Assembly: GCA_020638465.1 (NCBI GenBank)
Contig: JACKIM010000002.1
Span: 744,001 to 808,000 of the forward strand
Direction: 5' to 3'
Source: Geminicoccaceae bacterium
GTDB lineage: Bacteria > Pseudomonadota > Alphaproteobacteria > Geminicoccales > Geminicoccaceae
DNA: 64,000 bases
Part shown: positions 17,900-26,466 of the stretch, piece by piece
Layout of the letters: every line of letters starts with the position of its first letter
Numbering within the stretch: the stretch's first letter is position 1
Program-made: the position numbers and the translations under genes
The notes under the pieces: model-generated
The model's input: only the letters and a program-made list of their open reading frames with translations
The model's database searches: none
Told to the model about the DNA's origin: nothing

Positions 17900-20109
17900 T
17901 GAACGTGCCTGTCGATATCACGACCGAGATGATTGCCGAGCATGGACTTTCCGATGCCGAATACAGGCTCGTGATGGAGATTCTGGGGCGAAAGCCGAAT
18001 ATTCTCGAACTCGGTATTTTCTCCGTCATGTGGTCCGAGCATTGCTCGTACAAGAGCTCGAAGAAGCACCTGGGCAAGTTCCCGACGCAGGCCCCCTGGG
18101 TGGTCTGCGGCCCCGGGGAGAACGCCGGTGTGGTCGATATCGGCGAAGGCAAGGTTGCGATCTTCAAGATGGAGAGCCACAACCACCCCAGCTTCATCGA
18201 GCCCTGTCAGGGGGCTGCCACGGGCGTGGGCGGCATCCTGCGCGATGTCTTCACCATGGGTGCCCGACCGGTGGCGATGCTCAACGCGCTGCGGTTTGGC
18301 GAGCCCCGGCATCCGAAGACCCGGCACCTGGTGTCGGGTGTGGTGTCCGGTATAGGCGGGTATGGCAACTGCGTCGGCGTGCCGACGGTGGCCGGCGAAT
18401 GTACATTCGATGCGGCGTATAATGGCAATATCCTCGTGAACGCCATGTGCGTCGGTGTCGCCGATGCCGACAAGGTCTTCTATGCAAGCGCCAGTGGTAT
18501 CGGCAATCCGGTGATCTATGTGGGAGCGAAGACCGGTCGTGACGGCATTCACGGGGCAACGATGGCCTCTGCCGAGTTCAGCGAGGAAAGCGAGGCAAGA
18601 CGCCCTACGGTCCAGGTCGGCGATCCTTTCACCGAGAAGTTGCTGATCGAAGCCTGTCTCGAACTGATGGAAAAGGACTGCATCGTCGCGATCCAGGACA
18701 TGGGGGCCGCCGGACTGACCTCCTCGTCTTTCGAGATGGCCAGCCGCGGCGCATGCGGCATCGAGATGAACCTCAGTGCGGTACCTTTGCGCGAGGAGAG
18801 CATGACCCCCTACGAGATCATGCTCTCCGAGAGCCAGGAGCGGATGCTCATGGTCCTGGAAAAGGGGCGTGAGAGCGAGGCGCATGCGGTGTTCGAGAAG
18901 TGGGGGCTGGCCTTTGCGTCGGTGGGGACGGTCACCGACACCGGCCGCATGGTACTGCTCTGGGAAGGCGAGGTGGTGGCCGACGTGCCGATCGCGCCCG
19001 TCTCCGGTGCATCACCGGTCTATGACCGGCCGCACGAACCGACCCGGCCGCGCGTTCCTGTCTATGCCGATGACCGGATGATGCACGGGGCCATCCAGAA
19101 CAGCCTGCTGATGCTGATGGGTTCGCCCGACATGGCCAGCAAGCGATGGATCTGGGAGCAGTATGACCACATGGTCATGGGCGACACGGTTCAGTGTCCC
19201 GGCGGCGATGCGGCGGTGATCCGCCTGCATGGCTCCAATCGGGGTCTTGCGGTGACGTGCGACTGTACCCCGCGCTACTGCGAGGCCGATCCCTTCGAAG
19301 GCGGCAAGCAGGCCGTGGCCGAAGCATGGCGCAATCTCACCGCCGTCGGCGCCCGTCCGCTTGCCATCACCAACTGCCTCAATTTCGGCAACCCCGAACG
19401 TCCGCATATCATGGGGCAGCTCGTGGGCTGCATTGACGGCATGGCCGAAGCCTGCCGCGTGCTCGACTTTCCCGTCGTCTCCGGCAATGTCTCACTCTAC
19501 AACGAGACCGACGGTGCTGCCATCCTTCCCACACCCGACGTCGGCGGCGTCGGACTCATTGACGATCTCGGCTTCATGACCGGCATCGCTTTCGATGACG
19601 AGGGGTTGCAGCTGATCCTCGTGGGTACCGGCGGTCACTGGATCGGCGCTTCCGTGTTCTGGCGGGTGGTTGCCGGCCGCAACAATGGTGCACCGCCACC
19701 CCTGCGCCTGGCCGAGGAGCGCCGGCATGGCCATTTCGTCCGCGACATGATCCGCAACCGCCGGGTTCGCGCCTGCCACGACCTGAGCGATGGCGGCCTC
19801 GCCGTTGCTGCCGCCGAGATGTGCCTTGCGTCCGGCATCGGTGCGAATATCGCCATACCCACCGATGTACCGTCGATCAATGGCTGGCTGTTCGGCGAGG
19901 ATCAGGCCCGCTACCTCCTTGCCGTTGATGGCGTGACCCGCGACGAGGTTCTGTGGGCGGCGCGAAAGGCCGGGGTAATCGCCCGCGTCGTCGGAGAGAC
20001 GGGCGGCGACGGATTGACCCTCGGCCAGACAGACGCCATACCGCTGGACAGGTTGCGCGAGGCCCACGAGGGCTGGATGCCGGCTTTCATGGGACGGCAG
20101 CGCCGATGA
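17899..20109 (+). CDS. purL: Phosphoribosylformylglycinamidine synthase subunit PurL
   Basis: 736-residue large subunit of FGAM synthase, normal for the short (PurS/Q/L) type. It converts FGAR, ATP and ammonia to FGAM. Visible signatures are MWSEHCSYKSSKKHL near the N-terminus, MESHNHPSFIEP with the ATP-site histidine, GVGGILRDVFTMGARP, and ACHDLSDGGLAVAAAEM in the second half. It begins at the A of the purQ stop codon (TGATG) and is followed 24 bp later by a bolA-like gene. It needs a PurS partner that must be encoded outside this window. Confidence 0.97.
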   Translation: MNVPVDITTEMIAEHGLSDAEYRLVMEILGRKPNILELGIFSVMWSEHCSYKSSKKHLGKFPTQAPWVVCGPGENAGVVDIGEGKVAIFKMESHNHPSFIEPCQGAATGVGGILRDVFTMGARPVAMLNALRFGEPRHPKTRHLVSGVVSGIGGYGNCVGVPTVAGECTFDAAYNGNILVNAMCVGVADADKVFYASASGIGNPVIYVGAKTGRDGIHGATMASAEFSEESEARRPTVQVGDPFTEKLLIEACLELMEKDCIVAIQDMGAAGLTSSSFEMASRGACGIEMNLSAVPLREESMTPYEIMLSESQERMLMVLEKGRESEAHAVFEKWGLAFASVGTVTDTGRMVLLWEGEVVADVPIAPVSGASPVYDRPHEPTRPRVPVYADDRMMHGAIQNSLLMLMGSPDMASKRWIWEQYDHMVMGDTVQCPGGDAAVIRLHGSNRGLAVTCDCTPRYCEADPFEGGKQAVAEAWRNLTAVGARPLAITNCLNFGNPERPHIMGQLVGCIDGMAEACRVLDFPVVSGNVSLYNETDGAAILPTPDVGGVGLIDDLGFMTGIAFDDEGLQLILVGTGGHWIGASVFWRVVAGRNNGAPPPLRLAEERRHGHFVRDMIRNRRVRACHDLSDGGLAVAAAEMCLASGIGANIAIPTDVPSINGWLFGEDQARYLLAVDGVTRDEVLWAARKAGVIARVVGETGGDGLTLGQTDAIPLDRLREAHEGWMPAFMGRQRR

Positions 20110-20133
20110 CTCCGACAGAAGGGTAGATCCATC

Positions 20134-20367
20134 ATGGCCATGCATGCGGGCGAGATCGAACAGCTTATCAAGGAGGCCATGCCCGGCGCCGAAGTGACGA
20201 TCGAGGACCTTGCCGGGGACGGCGACCATTATCGTGCCACGATTGTTGCCGAGGATTTTCGCGGCAAATCCCGGGTCCAGCAGCACCAGCTCGTCTACAG
20301 GGCGCTCGGAGGGCGCATGGGCAACGAGCTTCATGCCCTGGCCCTGAATACTTCCGCGCCCGCCTGA
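20134..20367 (+). CDS. BolA family protein
   Basis: 77-residue BolA-like protein with the family core ASVEIEDLAGDGDHYRA-type segment (residues about 20-36) and SRVQQHQLVYRALGGRM, which holds the conserved histidine near residue 52. BolA proteins pair with monothiol glutaredoxins to carry or sense [2Fe-2S] clusters. The next gene, 104 bp on, is exactly such a glutaredoxin, so the pair is probably functional. It follows purL by 24 bp, an order that I recall as common in alphaproteobacteria. Confidence 0.92.
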   Translation: MAMHAGEIEQLIKEAMPGAEVTIEDLAGDGDHYRATIVAEDFRGKSRVQQHQLVYRALGGRMGNELHALALNTSAPA

Positions 20368-20471
20368 ACGGTCACGCAGGCTATCGGCATCGCGTCCGTT
20401 CACTGCTATAGTCTCCCGCAAATGGCCGAAGTCCCGCCGGCGTCCGGCGGATCAACCCAAGGAAACGTTCG

Positions 20472-20810
20472 ATGAGCGACGCCACCCATGATCGCATCCA
20501 GCAGCAGGTCGACCAGGATGATGTGGTCCTCTACATGAAGGGCACTCCCGTATTCCCCATGTGTGGGTTTTCCGCGGGTGCCGTGCAGGTGCTCTCGCAC
20601 CTGGGTGTGAAGTTCCAGTCCTACAACGTGCTCGAAGACCAGGATCTGCGCGAGGGCATCAAGAGCTTTTCCAACTGGCCGACCATTCCCCAGCTCTATG
20701 TCAAGGGCGAATTCATCGGTGGTTTCGACATCATGAAGGAGATGTTCGAGGCTGGCGAGATCCAGCAGCTCATGACCGAGAAGGGGCTGGTGCCGCAAGG
20801 GCAGGCCTGA
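20472..20810 (+). CDS. grxD: Monothiol glutaredoxin, Grx4 family
   Basis: 112-residue monothiol glutaredoxin. The active site is C31-G-F-S34 within FPMCGFSAGAVQ. NWPTIPQLYVKGEFIGGFDI carries the glutathione-binding cis-proline and glycine pair. Such proteins hold [2Fe-2S] clusters with glutathione and partner BolA proteins, consistent with the bolA-like gene just upstream. AAGGAAA lies about 8 nt before the ATG. The stop overlaps the start of the MOSC gene as TGATG. Confidence 0.96.
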   Translation: MSDATHDRIQQQVDQDDVVLYMKGTPVFPMCGFSAGAVQVLSHLGVKFQSYNVLEDQDLREGIKSFSNWPTIPQLYVKGEFIGGFDIMKEMFEAGEIQQLMTEKGLVPQGQA

Positions 20811-21361
20811 TGTTCCGTGGGGCGGATGAACTGGCGCGGGCCCTGGATCACATCCGGGCCGCACCCGCCGACGACGGCAGCATCGAGCTGATGCAGATCC
20901 GACCCGGCAAGGGGCGGCGCAGACCCGTGCCCTCCATCCGTCTCACGGCCGCGGAAGGCGCAAGCGGTGATCGCTGGCTGGCCACCGCTCGTCGCGACGC
21001 CGAAACCGGCGAGGTCTGGCCCGACATGCAGGTGACCCTGATGAATGCCCGCATGATCGCCGCCATTGCCGGCGAGAAGGAAAACTGGCCGCCGGCCGGT
21101 GACCAGTTCTTCGTCGACCTCGACCTCTCCATGGACAACCTGCCTGCCGGCCGGCAACTCGCCATGGGTTCCGCCGTCATCGAAATCACTGCTGAACCCC
21201 ATCTCGGCTGCGACCAGTTCATCGAACGCTACGGAATCGACTCGTGCCGCTTCGTCAATTCCCGCGAAGGCAGGGCCCTGCGCCTGCGCGGCGTCAATTG
21301 CAAGGTCGTGAAGGATGGCGAGGTGACGATGACGGACCGGGTAAGGAAGGTCCGGGAATAG
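20810..21361 (+). CDS. MOSC domain-containing protein
   Basis: 183-residue protein with a single MOSC domain, a beta-barrel related to the C-terminal domain of molybdenum-cofactor sulfurases. Visible are a basic N-terminal strand region (LMQIRPGKGRRRPV), GDRWLATARRDAETGE, DLSMDNLPAGRQLAMGSAVIEI and the conserved cysteine in EPHLGCDQFIERYG. Stand-alone MOSC proteins are thought to move sulfur or act on Moco-related substrates. It is translationally coupled to grxD (TGATG), an interesting link between Fe-S/thiol chemistry and sulfur transfer. Substrate unknown. Confidence 0.88.
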   Translation: MFRGADELARALDHIRAAPADDGSIELMQIRPGKGRRRPVPSIRLTAAEGASGDRWLATARRDAETGEVWPDMQVTLMNARMIAAIAGEKENWPPAGDQFFVDLDLSMDNLPAGRQLAMGSAVIEITAEPHLGCDQFIERYGIDSCRFVNSREGRALRLRGVNCKVVKDGEVTMTDRVRKVRE

Positions 21362-21456
21362 GAACGGAGGGGCGGGATCGTCCGATCGTCGCCATTGTGG
21401 TCTGTGCGGTATTGTATCAACCCGAGGGAAAATTCGGGTTTGGAAAAATTGCAGAA

Positions 21457-21471
21457 TATTGCGATGCAATA
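21457..21471. promoter_or_regulatory. Palindrome upstream of the dehydrogenase, candidate operator
   Basis: Perfect inverted repeat TATTGC-gat-GCAATA in an AT-rich 260-bp upstream region, about 150 bp before the amino-acid dehydrogenase start. A second short inverted repeat (CCCG...CGGG, near 21421-21437) lies beside it. Confidence 0.35.
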
Positions 21472-21621
21472 ACGGCATTTGGCGAACATCTTTATCCATC
21501 GATTGTCGGATATGGGAAGAATTTGCCTGGCGACTCCTTCAACGCGGGAAAAGGGAAAGAAAATTTCTCGCCATTTGCGTTAATATTTGCCCATCTGGAA
21601 TATTCGACATGGGTAGTTGTC

Positions 21622-22677
21622 ATGAACCTGTTCGACGCCATCGACTTTGCGGATCATGAGGAAGTCTGCCATTTCCACGATCGGGCCAGTGGATTGCGAG
21701 CCATCATCGCCATCCATAGCACGAGACTTGGGCCGGCCGTTGGTGGTTGCCGAATGTGGAACTATGTTGATGAGGAAGCAGCCATCGCCGACGCGTTACG
21801 GCTTTCACAGGGCATGACGTGGAAATCCGCCATGGCCGACCTGCCGCTCGGCGGCGGCAAGAGCGTTATCTGGGGCGATCCCGGAAGCATGAAGTCGCCA
21901 GCCCTGTTTCGCGCCTTCGGCCGTGCGGTGGAAACCCTCAAGGGGCGTTACTACACCGGTGAGGACGTGGGAACGACACCTGCCGACATGGCCATGGCCG
22001 CGCGCGAGACCCGGTTCGTCATGGGCCGCGAGGAAGCCGGCAGCAGCGGCGACCCGTCACCGTTCACCGCCGACGGTGTGGCCATGGCCATGGAAGCTGC
22101 CGCTCTCCACAAGTTCGGTGCGACTGATCTGCGCGGACTGCGCATCGCCGTGCAGGGACTCGGCAATGTCGGCATGGCTCTCGCGGAACGGCTGTACCGA
22201 CGCGGCGCGAAGCTTGTTGTCGCGGACATCGATGCTGCCCGGGTCGCTCGTGCGGTCGAAACCTTGCGGGCGACTCCGGTCGGCGTCGACCGGATCTTGT
22301 CCATCGAATGCGATATTCTCGCACCGTGTGCGCTGGGTGCGGTCATCAACGATGAGACGGTCGACAGCCTGCGTTGCCGGATTGTGGCCGGATCGGCCAA
22401 CAACCAGTTGCACCGGCCCGAGCACGGCGACCGCCTGCATCAACGGGGCATTCTGTATGTCCCGGATTTCGTTGCCAATGCCGGCGGGCTCATCAACATC
22501 GCGCAGGAGGTCCTTTCACCAGCCTACGATGCCGGACGTACCCGTACCCACCTGTCGATCATCCCGCGAAGGCTGAAACAGGTCTTCGAGCGCGCGGCGG
22601 CGACCGCCACGGGTACTCACCGTGTCGCCGATCGGATGGCGCATGAAATCGTCGAGGGGCGTCGCGTGGCTGCCTGA
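21622..22677 (+). CDS. Glu/Leu/Phe/Val dehydrogenase (leucine dehydrogenase-like)
   Basis: 351-residue NAD-dependent amino-acid dehydrogenase that oxidatively deaminates an L-amino acid to the 2-oxoacid and ammonia. The substrate lysine is in ADLPLGGGKSVIWGD (about residue 80). The glycine-rich NAD motif is VQGLGNVGMALAERL (about 178-192). AGSANNQL and YVPDFVANAGGLI are family signatures. The start at 21622 gives MNLFDAIDFADHEEV, normal for leucine/valine dehydrogenases, although the ribosome site is weak. Length and sequence style favour leucine or valine over glutamate. The upstream region is AT-rich with a palindrome. Confidence 0.9.
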   Translation: MNLFDAIDFADHEEVCHFHDRASGLRAIIAIHSTRLGPAVGGCRMWNYVDEEAAIADALRLSQGMTWKSAMADLPLGGGKSVIWGDPGSMKSPALFRAFGRAVETLKGRYYTGEDVGTTPADMAMAARETRFVMGREEAGSSGDPSPFTADGVAMAMEAAALHKFGATDLRGLRIAVQGLGNVGMALAERLYRRGAKLVVADIDAARVARAVETLRATPVGVDRILSIECDILAPCALGAVINDETVDSLRCRIVAGSANNQLHRPEHGDRLHQRGILYVPDFVANAGGLINIAQEVLSPAYDAGRTRTHLSIIPRRLKQVFERAAATATGTHRVADRMAHEIVEGRRVAA

Positions 22678-22811
22678 CCCGACTGCGAGATCCCGTATCG
22701 GCAACCGGCAAGAAGTGATCGGTTGCAGCAAAATGTCGCAAACTGGGCTAAACTCTTCCCGTTCAGGTGCACCGGTAAGACACGGATTCGCCTCAGGGGG
22801 AAGTGACGACA

Positions 22812-23519
22812 ATGCTGGCAAACAGGCAGGAAGAGATACGCGACGGTCTTGCAGACAGTGACCTTTTCGGTTCGCTTTACGACGAGGAACTGGACCAGCT
22901 GATTGCTTTCGGCAGCATTGTCGAGGTGCCGTCCGGCAAGGTGATCTTTCAGCGCGGCGATCCCGGCGACTGCCTGATGATCGTGCTGAGTGGCCGGGTC
23001 AAGATTTCGAATCTCTCCGTAGACGGCAAGGAGGCCGTGCTCAATTTCATCGAGCCCGGGCATTGCTTTGGCGAGGTGGCGATGCTCGACGGCCGGGAAC
23101 GCAGCGCCGATGCCACCTGCCTTCAGGCATGCCAGCTGTTCGTTCTCAAGAAAAAGGACATGATGGCGTTCATCGAGAGCCATCCGGGCATCGCCTGGCG
23201 CATACTGGGCGTTCTCTGCGCCAAGGTGCGGCGGGCTTCGGAGATGGTCGAGGACAGCGTGCTGCTGGCCATGGAGCCACGCATCGCCCGCGGGCTGCTT
23301 CGGCTTGCCCGCGATTACGGACGCAAGGAAGGCAGCGACGTCCACATCGAACTGCGCCTCTCGCAACGCGAGCTTGGAGCCTATGTCGGACTGGCGCGCG
23401 AGAACATCAACCGGCAGCTCAGCAGCTGGCGCGCCGATGGCCTCATCGCCATGGGACAGGGAACGATCGTCATCAGGCAACTGGCGGAACTGGAACGGAT
23501 TGCCCATGGCGATCCCTGA
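22812..23519 (+). CDS. Crp/Fnr family transcriptional regulator, predicted cAMP-binding
   Basis: 235-residue cytoplasmic regulator. The N-terminal cyclic-nucleotide-binding domain keeps the phosphate-binding cassette: FGEVAMLDGRERSA with G87-E88 and R97-S98-A99. The helix-turn-helix (about 183-206) reads LSQRELGAYVGLARENINRQL; R196, E197 and R201 align with the E. coli CRP residues that read TGTGA. No FNR-type N-terminal cysteine cluster is seen. I chose the ATG at 22812 because GGGGGAA lies 9 nt upstream; a GTG at 22803 would abut it. The gene is convergent with a CHASE2 adenylate cyclase ending 33 bp away. Confidence 0.92.
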   Translation: MLANRQEEIRDGLADSDLFGSLYDEELDQLIAFGSIVEVPSGKVIFQRGDPGDCLMIVLSGRVKISNLSVDGKEAVLNFIEPGHCFGEVAMLDGRERSADATCLQACQLFVLKKKDMMAFIESHPGIAWRILGVLCAKVRRASEMVEDSVLLAMEPRIARGLLRLARDYGRKEGSDVHIELRLSQRELGAYVGLARENINRQLSSWRADGLIAMGQGTIVIRQLAELERIAHGDP

Positions 23520-23552
23520 CCGGGCGGGATGAACAGAATGTGGCGGATATCG

Positions 23553-25508
23553 TCACTTGCTGTCGAGTCGGATCAGCACGCCATGTCCGCCTTTCCCGAT
23601 CCGCTCCAGATGCATGGCGACAAGGCCGTCATCGGGATGTTGGGCTGCAAGCCGCTCCAGGATCGACCGGGCTTCGTCCATCTTGTCGCGTTCCATGCAT
23701 TCGTAGGCGCGCATGTAGTCGTGCAGGGCGGCGTTGTTCTCTTGTACAGGCTCGAAGACCGCCACGGGAATGGCCTTGCCCACGGGGAGCAGGTCGGCCG
23801 ACGGGCGTACGAGAGCCTGATTGCAGCCGTCGATGGTCGTCCCGCTTATGCATACTCGGGTCCTGAGATATTTGTTGGCTCCCTCGAGTCGGGCGGCGGT
23901 GTTGACCGCATCGCCGTGGGCCGTGTAGTTGAAGCGCAACTGGCCGCCGAAATTGCCGACCAGAACCATGCCGCTGTGCACGCCGATCCGCGTCACTCCC
24001 CAGACCCCGCCCCGCGCCTCGATCCGTCGCCTCAGCTCCTCGCTGGTCCGGTCGAGGGCAAGCGCGCAGTCGAAAGCCCGCTGTGCATGATCGCTCTGCT
24101 CGCCCGGAGCGCCGAAGAAGCAGTGCAGCGCGTCGCCCACGACCTTGTCGATGGTGCCGTCATGATCGAGGATCACCTGCAGCATGGCGTCGAGATAGTC
24201 GTTGAGCAGGGCATTCATCCGTTCCGGTTCGAGGCGCTCGGTAAGTGAGGTGAAACCGGCAATGTCGGTAAAGATGGTGGAAATCTCGCGACGTTCGCCA
24301 CCAAGCTTGAGACGGCCGGGGTCCTCGATGAGCTGGCGGACCACGGCGGGGGCGACGAAGTGCTGGAAGGCGTCGCGGATGAATCGCCGCTCGCGCCGGG
24401 CAGTACCTCCTTCCAGGGCCTCGTGAAGGGCGTTGGCAGCGGCCATGGCGAAGCTGGGAACCACGATGGCCAGCAAGGGACCGCCCAGGGCAAAGATCCA
24501 GAAGGCCATGACCCAGTAACCGGCCATGGTGCCGAGCAGCAATACGGCCTTGGCGACAAGCGGGATCGACAGGCTGGCAATGCCGATACCCGCCATCGCC
24601 GCGAGGCCGGTGACGATGACCGTTCCCCAGCGGCCCGAGTCCGGCAGCGAGCGATGGTCGAGCAGTTGCGCCAGCATGTGCGCCTGAACGACCATGCCGG
24701 CGGTGGCGTTCCCGTTATCGGCGCGGGAAAGTGGCGTCAGGTAACGGTCGATATCGGGCAGGTTGCCGCCGATGAGGACGATCTTGTCCCTGAACCAGTC
24801 GTCGGGAAGATAGGTTACCTGATGTGCCGGATAACTGCGAAATGCGGACATTCCCGGTTTGGCGACACGATAGGCAATGGTGATTTCGCCTTCCGGCAGC
24901 TGCCTTCCGACAGCGCGGGCTAGCGCACCCGAAAAGGTCAACAGGCCGCTATCGTCATCGGGGTGAGGAATGTGCCGACGGACATATCCGTCGATCGGAT
25001 CGCGGATCATCACCGCATCGCCCTGGATCGAGTGGGCGGCGAAGGCACGCTGCACCGCCTCGTCGTTTTCGCCGATATCGGCGACCTTCGGTGTGGCTGT
25101 GGCGATGATCACAGGCATGGATGCCTGCTCAAGGCTATCCTTCAGTTGCTTGTCGAGGACCGGCTCGGTCGGTCGGTTCAGGATGATATCGATGCCCAGG
25201 ATGCGCGCACCCGCCGTGCCCATCCGGTCGACGAGACCCGCGATGAAGGCACGGTCGGGGGGCGATCGGCAGACGAAGGTATCCAGAGTGTCCTCCGTGA
25301 GCTCGACAAGCACGATGTCGGGGTGTTGCGGCAGTGGCGGGGTGAGATAGGCTATTCGCAGGTCGCGGAGGAAGTTCTCGATGGTGGTGATGAATGGCAA
25401 CTGCGTTGCTGCCAGTGCAATCAGGCCGGCAAGGCCCATGGAGAGCACAGTGATGACCGCTCGTCTGTGTCGCTGTAACCTGGGCGGAAGGCCGGACATG
25501 GCCTTCAT
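23553..25508 (-). CDS. CHASE2-domain class III adenylate cyclase
   Basis: 651-residue membrane cyclase. Order: N-terminal transmembrane helix (about 16-36), a periplasmic CHASE2 sensor (about 40-290, with ILGIDIILNRPTEP and DKIVLIGGNLPDI), three helices (about 294-355), then a class III cyclase domain. Catalytic residues are all present: metal aspartates D415 (FTDIAGF) and D459 (VGDALHCFF), adenine-selecting K455 and T529, and transition-state N536 and R540. Adenylate rather than guanylate cyclase is therefore predicted. A short helical C-terminal tail follows. The start could be either of two ATGs nine bases apart (25508, 25499). Divergent from an exported protein gene and convergent with the CRP-type regulator. 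Confidence 0.94.
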   Translation of the reverse strand: MKAMSGLPPRLQRHRRAVITVLSMGLAGLIALAATQLPFITTIENFLRDLRIAYLTPPLPQHPDIVLVELTEDTLDTFVCRSPPDRAFIAGLVDRMGTAGARILGIDIILNRPTEPVLDKQLKDSLEQASMPVIIATATPKVADIGENDEAVQRAFAAHSIQGDAVMIRDPIDGYVRRHIPHPDDDSGLLTFSGALARAVGRQLPEGEITIAYRVAKPGMSAFRSYPAHQVTYLPDDWFRDKIVLIGGNLPDIDRYLTPLSRADNGNATAGMVVQAHMLAQLLDHRSLPDSGRWGTVIVTGLAAMAGIGIASLSIPLVAKAVLLLGTMAGYWVMAFWIFALGGPLLAIVVPSFAMAAANALHEALEGGTARRERRFIRDAFQHFVAPAVVRQLIEDPGRLKLGGERREISTIFTDIAGFTSLTERLEPERMNALLNDYLDAMLQVILDHDGTIDKVVGDALHCFFGAPGEQSDHAQRAFDCALALDRTSEELRRRIEARGGVWGVTRIGVHSGMVLVGNFGGQLRFNYTAHGDAVNTAARLEGANKYLRTRVCISGTTIDGCNQALVRPSADLLPVGKAIPVAVFEPVQENNAALHDYMRAYECMERDKMDEARSILERLAAQHPDDGLVAMHLERIGKGGHGVLIRLDSK

Positions 25509-25580
25509 AGTGCCGACGCGCGGCGACCGTGCCAAGCGTTGTACAATGCTGCGGGGGAAAACATGGCATCGGGGGAAAAG

Positions 25581-26450
25581 ATGAACATGCGAGTTGCCGG
25601 ACTGCTGGCGATGGCAACGGTCATCATCGGGCAATATCCCCGTTGGGCGGAAGCTGACATGGTGGTTATCGCGACCACGGCACCGAACATCGATCTCAGC
25701 ATGGTGGTCGAACCCGGTGCGAAGCTCGACCTGCCCGAGGGTGCGCAGGTCACCCTGCTGTCGATCGATGGCAGCATGCAGACCATCGTGGGTCCGGGCG
25801 GCATGGCTGGTGTCGATGCGGCTGCCGGGGAAGAGGGGGATGGACGGATGGTCGATGCACTCAGCCAGATTGTCCGGCAAACGCGGAACAATCACGGGCT
25901 GGGGGCCATCCGTGGCGACGGGGGTCGCTGTGATGGCATACACGATCTCGCCCAGTTGCTGGACCTAGGATGCCGACGTGATGCCGCCATCCGCATTGGC
26001 GAGCTTGCCGAACAGGTGCCGCCCGCACTCTTCATCGGTACGCAGAAGCCAGGGAGCGAGCCGGTCTTTACCTTGGGTGAGACCATCGACATCACGTTGC
26101 AAAGCAATTTCGACGGTTATGTCTACTGCTTCCATGAAGGCAGCGACGGGACAACCACGCGTCTGGTACCGTTGTCCGGTGCGGCGCCCATGCTTCGATC
26201 CGGCAATGCCGCGGACCTGGCCGGCGAACTGGGGGGCTACGGTCCGCTGGTTGCCAGTGAACCGGTGGGGGTCGACCGCCTTGCGTGTTTCGCCACTGAC
26301 CGGGATCTTGCCCCGGAGGAGAGTGATCTCGTTTCGGGACCTCCGGCTCTGGGCACCCATCAACTCGATGGCAGGGTGCGCCAGAGCTTCGAGGCGCAGG
26401 GCGTCGAGCGCACCGCCCATGCCATCGTTCGGCTGGAGATCATCCGCTGA
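25581..26450 (+). CDS. Exported protein with DUF4384-like C-terminal domain
   Basis: 289-residue secreted protein of unknown function. The ATG at 25581 follows GGGGGAAAAG and starts a signal peptide (MNMRVAGLLAMATVIIGQ, cleavage near AEA). The N-terminal part has a strand-rich stretch with KLDLPEGAQVTLLSIDGSMQTIVGPGG, similar in style to FecR/DUF-type anti-activator or stress-sensor domains. The C-terminal half has FDGYVYCFHEGSDGTTTRLVP, typical of DUF4384 domains. It is divergent from the CHASE2 adenylate cyclase with about 70 bp between starts. In other genomes CHASE2 proteins are often near such exported proteins, which suggests a shared envelope role (inference). Confidence 0.75.
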   Translation: MNMRVAGLLAMATVIIGQYPRWAEADMVVIATTAPNIDLSMVVEPGAKLDLPEGAQVTLLSIDGSMQTIVGPGGMAGVDAAAGEEGDGRMVDALSQIVRQTRNNHGLGAIRGDGGRCDGIHDLAQLLDLGCRRDAAIRIGELAEQVPPALFIGTQKPGSEPVFTLGETIDITLQSNFDGYVYCFHEGSDGTTTRLVPLSGAAPMLRSGNAADLAGELGGYGPLVASEPVGVDRLACFATDRDLAPEESDLVSGPPALGTHQLDGRVRQSFEAQGVERTAHAIVRLEIIR

Positions 26451-26466
26451 CGCCTGTTGCGGAGCG

